Shown here in pieces: positions 58,168 to 64,000 of a DNA stretch of 64,000 bases. Under the pieces are notes generated by a model. The model was not told the DNA's origin. It did not search any database and was given only the letters and a program-made list of their open reading frames with translations. Both the position numbers and the translations under genes were made by a program. Each line of letters begins with the position of its first letter. Position 1 is the first letter of the stretch. The stretch is taken from NCBI GenBank assembly GCA_946406115.1, contig OX291555.1, forward strand, positions 14,588,001 through 14,652,000, in the 5' to 3' direction. This DNA is from Apoda limacodes. Lineage: Eukaryota; Arthropoda; Insecta; Lepidoptera; Limacodidae.

Positions 58168-58919
58168 ATGCACATTATCAGATTTGTACTGATATGGATC
58201 GGGGCTTCTCCTAGGTGGAGAACATTCTTGGATAAGACAAAGCGATAATTTTAGAAAACTCTTAATGCTTACAAAATTTAACCACTTCTGAAACAGTGTT
58301 AGAATTTCCCCGGACCGCCCATTTTAGGTATGAGCTGTATTTGAAAAAAAACAGTTAAGAGAAAAGTCGAGGGAGATAGAACAGGAGATAAATTTTTGTC
58401 CCTGTTATCATCCAAAAGGCAAGACAAGTTCTAGCATAGGTTTTGAGTTAAGGAACTGTAAACGCTTAGCAAGAAGTGTTTTATAGCCTCCACACACAAC
58501 CGGTGCCGCCGCCTGGTTTGGGTGACAGTTTTTTTTTTTTTTTTGAAAAATTTATGGTTTTTATTACATTTAAACCATTATTTTTTCAATATTTTCTACT
58601 GGCATACAGTAGCACGTATCTATCTAATTAAGGTATTAATACTCACACGTATCAATACTTAAATAATTAAGGAAAAGTTTGTTTTTTTTGATTCATACGA
58701 GCTTATCTTATAAGGTGAATTAAAAAAAAAAATTGTGCATTCGATAGCCTACAGACATAGTTTTGTTAAGGACGATTCAAAATCACGCTACGATTCTTAG
58801 AAGCGGAGCCAAAAAAAAACTGAAAGAACACTAAACAAATAGGTTCTAAGTATAGCGCTGGCAAGCGATGCGACGAGGTTGGGGGGCGACACGGGGCCAG
58901 ATCAGCTAGTTAGCAAATA
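58168..58919. other. AT-rich noncoding DNA
   Basis: A T16 tract at about 58,529-58,544. Nothing else recognised. Confidence 0.4.
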
Positions 58920-58925
58920 AAATAG

Positions 58926-59362
58926 GAAAATCGGCCAAGTGCGAGTCAGACTCGCGCACAAAGGGTTCCGTACCATTATCTATAAAAACGGAAAATAAAA
59001 TCACGTTTGTTGTATGGGAGCCCCCCTTAAATATTTGTTTTATTTTAATTCAATTATTTATTTTTGAAGTGACTATATAACTAATTATTCTGTGAATATT
59101 AAAAGCGTCTTCCTGTTACCGTTATCAATTTCGAGCTAAAAAATCCCGTTTGTTGTATGGGAGCCCCCTGAAATATCTATTTTATTCTGTTTTTTAATAT
59201 TTGTTGGTATAGCGGCAACAGAAATACATCTTCTGTGAAAATTGCAACTAACTATCACGGTTCATGAGATACAGCCTGGTGACAAACGGACGGACGGACG
59301 GACAGCGGAGTCGTAGTTATAGGGTTCCGCTAATTATCCTTTGGGTACGGAACCTTTAAAAC
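58926..59362 (+). mobile_element. GGTTCC-type interspersed repeat, near full length
   Basis: Starts AATCGGCCAAGTGCGAGTCA, has AGGGTTCCGTACCATTATCT, two TGTTGTATGGGAGCCCCC boxes, a (GGAC)n run and ends CTTTGGGTACGGAACCTTTA. Same layout as 48,760-49,207. Confidence 0.85.
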
Positions 59363-59369
59363 TGCCCGT

Positions 59370-59812
59370 GTGCACCGGGACGACCAGGGACGACCCGTCG
59401 TTGCCAGCTCCGGCTGTGTGAAGGCTATTATAGTACTGCAAAATCAAAACGACACTCAGTGTCAAATTCCTTCCCGAGCACACAAACATTACAAAATTGT
59501 CATTCACAAAAGAGTATACTTAGTTTCGTACAGCAGCAGAGATACAACCTCCCTGTTGTCAAGCTTAGTAAGTATCTGGGCCACCAGGCTTCGTTGATTG
59601 GAATCGTTGGAGCAAATTTCAGAAACCAAATCCATTGCAGCGCCAACTGTAGTCTTGTCAGGGATAAACAATTACTTTGGGATGAAGCAAATTTCGATAA
59701 ACTAAAAAAATATCTAAATACAAAATTTCATCAAACTGTTAAAGCCGTTTCAGAGAAACCAATTTTACATTTATATGGAATAATATTGCGTTACAGGAAA
59801 ATTTCAGTTGCC
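59370..59812. other. Protein-like sequence on both strands, unidentified
   Basis: On the minus strand 59,504-59,671 is open over 56 codons and contains MDLVSEICSNDSNQRSLVAQ then ILTKLDNREVVSLLLYE, ending in TGA. On the plus strand a frame from 59,459 contains RDKQLLWDEANFDKLKKYLN. At most one can be coding. The minus frame has the more protein-like make-up and a possible acceptor (CTACAG just before GTTGGCGCTGC). Family unknown. Confidence 0.25.
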
Positions 59813-59814
59813 AA

Positions 59815-60500
59815 GACCGGCTCGAGCTCATCATACGAGACTACTTGTCGAATCGTAGCTTTCGCTATAAAGTTGAACGCACTCTTTCTTCCCCCCGTCT
59901 CATAGAAGCACTCCTGCTCCGTGCTCGCCTCTATCTTGTACCTTCTGTACACCAACGACATCCCTAAAACGATAGGTACACAATAAGCCCTCTTTGCGGA
60001 CGATACCGCTATCTATACCACCGATAGGCAAGTGAGTCGAATCACTAAGAGACTCCAACCCGTTATCACCGCCCTAAACGAATGGTTTCGGAAATGAAGA
60101 ATCGGAGTGACAAAAGCTCTGCCGTTCTCTTTACCTCAGGCCGCCCTCCGCGACCATCTCCCCTCTCACTCTTCGGTCGTGCCATTCCCTGGAAAAACAA
60201 GACCAAATATCTCGGTTTGACCCTGGATAGGCGTTTGAACTTCCGGATAGCGAGATTAGTCTCAACGTCCTCCCCCAATAGGGCCTCCCTCCAAACACGA
60301 CGCCGACGTCCCCGGGTTCGTCGGCGCCCGCAAGGATACACGAGGTATCAAAGAGTGCCGGGGCGCTTCTCGCCCCCACTCAATCGCGTAACGGGGAACT
60401 CCCTTCCTGGCGGTGACTCACCTTCGTGTTTGAGACTCACGCCGGTCGGAGGCACGCCCACGAGAGCGACAACCCAAGCCGTTTTTGCTTTTGCCTAGAG
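59815..60500 (+). pseudogene. Jockey-type reverse transcriptase fragment
   Basis: The plus strand reads LIIRDYLSNRSFRYKVERT, a block before the palm domain; then LYTNDIP, and FADDTAIYTTD with the catalytic aspartates at 59,993-60,004; then KTKYLGLTLDRRLNF, the block after the palm. Multiple frame changes and a missing PQGS region show decay. It is different from the element at 11,517 (FADDT in place of YADDS, and a different C-terminal part). The GC-rich end at 60,260-60,490 belongs to the same fragment. Confidence 0.85.
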
Positions 60501-61312
60501 GATGCCAGTGCATAAAAATAAATCTTAAAACTTGAAATAACTGCTTTCATTTTAAAATTTCTAAAACCAGTGCTAAGTAAAACTTTGAGAAGCTCGTTAA
60601 ATTAAAAAAGTTCTATGTTTTAATAACTTCTACTTTTTATCTATATCTAAAGAGGTACAATCACGTCTAGTTTTTTTGTAAATTCTATGAAAAATATGAT
60701 ATTAATAAGCCCATTAGCAGGTTTTAAATAATAAACCTTCGATGTCAATCATTAGCTGTTTACTACCTGCCACGTCGAAACAATAATTTTGGATAGTACG
60801 TATTTTGGACGTCCTTAAATATCTAGTTTGCCTTTTCCTGTAACCCTGGGTACATAGTCTGTATATATAATTATTTCTTATTTAAAGTAGGTATAGGATT
60901 ACTTATCATCCATACATTATATTTATTTTAATTGCATTGCGATGGTTTTTAGATTTGGCTAAAAATACTTCATTACTTTTATTTTTCTATCAGCACAAAA
61001 ACACATTCAAATCGTTTACTTACGTACTCGTTTAAAATCAGGCTTTATATCCATCTGTATAACACTCATAAAATCAAAATTTATAAAGAAAAAGTAAAAA
61101 AAAACCAGTTGCAATTATAAACTAATTTTATTTTATCTATAATAAAATATCTACAATAAGCATTTTTTGTAAAATATACAAGTTAAAGCAGTATTTACAT
61201 TGATTCACTAAGTACCTACTCTATACCTATAGCAACATTTGTTCATAACAGTCACTTTATTAATTACACCTTAGTCTAATACAGTGGAAAAAATGAAACT
61301 GGTATAAAAAAA
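60501..61312. other. AT-rich noncoding DNA
   Basis: Nothing recognised. Confidence 0.45.
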
Positions 61313-61690
61313 CCATGAACAGTTTTCTTATTTATACCGCTAAGGTGGCAAACAAGCCAACAGTCCGCTGGTTGGTAAACGGTAACTTTGGCCTATGGAC
61401 GCTTGCAACATCAGGGCTATCATTCGCGGGTTGCCGACCCTTTAAAAATCTAATAACTTCTTTTCTTGAAGAACCCCATACTACACAAGGCTTACGGAAA
61501 TATTGGACTAACATAGAGAAAACCTTGGCAATGCGCTCATTCCACAACCCAAGCGTTCGCGGGAGGAAGTTTCTCTGAAACCGCACTGTACGCGACCATT
61601 CTAAAGTGTGAATGAATTCCCTGCCGATGGCAAGCGGTGCGAAGGTAGAAAGTAGCCGTGGGCATAATTTCGATATAATATACCACGCCT
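61313..61690 (-). mobile_element. LINE 3' end, minus copy
   Basis: The minus strand reads EWSRTVRFQRNFLPRTLGLW then NE, and KEVIRFLKGRQ, the C-terminus of the LINE at 11,517. The 3' UTR follows (GCGTCCATAGGCC, ACCGTTTACCAACCAGCGG, GCCACCTTAGCGGTATAAA). A short insertion separates the WNE and KEV blocks relative to the 14.4-kb copy. 5'-truncated. Confidence 0.85.
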
Positions 61691-62442
61691 TATCGTTGTT
61701 TTGTCTAACAATCAAGTTGACTTACTACTGCATGTGTTATAGTGTAAAATTGAATGGTAATATACAATAACGTCGACTAATATACTTATTTTTTTTAACA
61801 AATGCAGTAAAATATATAAGTGCCTACTTAATTACAAAAAGCGTTTCAAACTTGCTTATGAAGGGTTTACAAAAGATTTACAAAAGAGCTGCTGTCTATC
61901 TAGGAAATAAAAAAAATATTACATACGTAACGTCATTGTTGCAAGCGGTACTGTTTCGGGCGCAATACGCAAAAATGGCATACGTGGCAGCGGCTAACTT
62001 GAAATAGCCGACCAGACAATAATTCAAGCAATTTTCAACTTTACCCGAACAAAGTTTTTTACTTAGCTTCAATATTGATTAATATAAGTGACCTTGAAAT
62101 TGTTTATTATCCATTAGGGATAATGGATTATTATCCACAGTAGGGCTACCTAACCGCCACCTAGCGACGCGAATGGATAATCAATTTTTATTTTTCTCTT
62201 AGCACAAAGCAATTTAAAAATTGTACTTCTGTATTAGTTATTAGCAATTTTTAGAACGTTTTTTTTTGTTTCTAGAATATACTTGTGTTAATAGCACTTC
62301 TGCTGCAGTAACTTTTTTGTGAAAAAAGAAGTCTTACAGTACCTATGAAAAAAAGTTATTCATCATTCTTACATTTCTCTTCATCTATCACCTTTTTTAC
62401 AATGTAGATATATGTACTCTTAATGTAGTCGGTGTAAAACTA
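61691..62442 (-). other. FDX2 3' flank
   Basis: Downstream of the ferredoxin stop codon on the minus strand. A minus-strand AATAAA (TTTATT at about 62,187-62,192) is a candidate poly(A) signal about 250 bases after the stop. Near 62,105-62,140 ATTATCCATT and AATGGATTAT form a short palindrome. Confidence 0.4.
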
Positions 62443-62546
62443 TCAATGCGGCTGGGGTTTATGACCGTCTACGTAAAAGTTTCTTGTTGCTTTTGGTAGT
62501 GTTAATTCCATACCTTCTAATTCTTTTGTGAGCACTATTTGACATC
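62443..62546 (-). CDS. FDX2: Mitochondrial [2Fe-2S] ferredoxin FDX2-like, last coding exon
   Basis: On the minus strand, after TTTTTTTTTTCAG, the exon encodes CQIVLTKELEGMELTLPKAT then RNFYVDGHKPQPH and TGA (62,443-62,445). The first Cys is the fourth ligand of the [2Fe-2S] cluster. The RNFYVDGH ending distinguishes FDX2-type ferredoxins from adrenodoxin, whose C-terminus differs. FDX2 supplies electrons for iron-sulfur cluster assembly in the mitochondrial matrix. The exon starts in phase 1: the last base of the previous exon plus GA give the Gly before Cys. The C-terminus is complete. Confidence 0.95.

Positions 62547-64000
<1,454 letters not shown>

Noticed and set aside
57900..58175. Minus-strand 91-codon frame
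   Set aside because: Opposite strand of the more protein-like plus-strand frame, and Ser/Arg/Cys-rich in the manner of a shadow frame.
60066..60379. Minus-strand Arg/Gly-rich frames
   Set aside because: Shadows of the GC-rich end of the dead Jockey fragment, whose plus-strand motifs are clear.

Overview
The window is AT-rich, intron-rich eukaryotic DNA, almost certainly from an insect and most likely a moth or butterfly. This is inferred from an animal mitochondrial ferredoxin gene with GT-AG introns, Jockey/CR1-type and RTE-type LINE debris, tRNA- and 5S-rRNA-derived SINEs, and a dense load of short inverted-repeat transposons. There are no bacterial operons, ribosome binding sites or CRISPR arrays. 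Most long open frames are repeat sequence or chance.

Layout. 1-4,010: the tail of a LINE, an array of eight 325-bp tandem repeats (550-3,138), a related inverted-repeat module, a tRNA-derived SINE and a small 26-bp minisatellite. 4,011-11,500: AT-rich DNA with RTE-type fragments. 11,517-14,477: the largest coding-type feature, a nearly complete but dead non-LTR retrotransposon ORF2 (endonuclease plus reverse transcriptase). 14,480-24,200: AT-rich DNA with small inverted-repeat elements and a possible terminal exon. 24,218-26,320: a 2.1-kb non-autonomous DNA transposon with about 460-bp terminal inverted repeats and many copies of an ACGGCAT-like motif, inserted into what looks like an older element. 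26,400-39,400: AT-rich DNA with SINEs, a mariner-type MITE and a GC-rich hairpin. 39,443-39,527: a probable first coding exon with a signal peptide (minus strand). 40,500-54,800: more MITEs, RTE tails, 5S-like SINE pieces and a ~430-bp lepidopteran-type interspersed repeat. 56,680-56,742: a second probable first coding exon with an initiator (minus strand). 58,900-61,700: repeat copy, dead Jockey fragment and LINE tail. 62,443-63,769: the last two coding exons of the mitochondrial ferredoxin FDX2 gene (minus strand), whose 5' part lies beyond the right edge.

The one confidently identified host gene is the FDX2-like ferredoxin. The two first exons, the candidate terminal exon at 16,638-16,720 and the candidate promoters are sequence-only predictions. 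All the better host-gene candidates are on the minus strand, so much of the window is probably intron and intergenic DNA colonised by transposons.

No complete unknown biological system is evident. The best second-look items are the 2.1-kb element with repeated ACGGCAT sites, the 325-bp array with its dispersed companion module, the 42.7-kb element with repeated TTAGC motifs, the 5S-like SINE pieces and the unidentified minus-strand exons.
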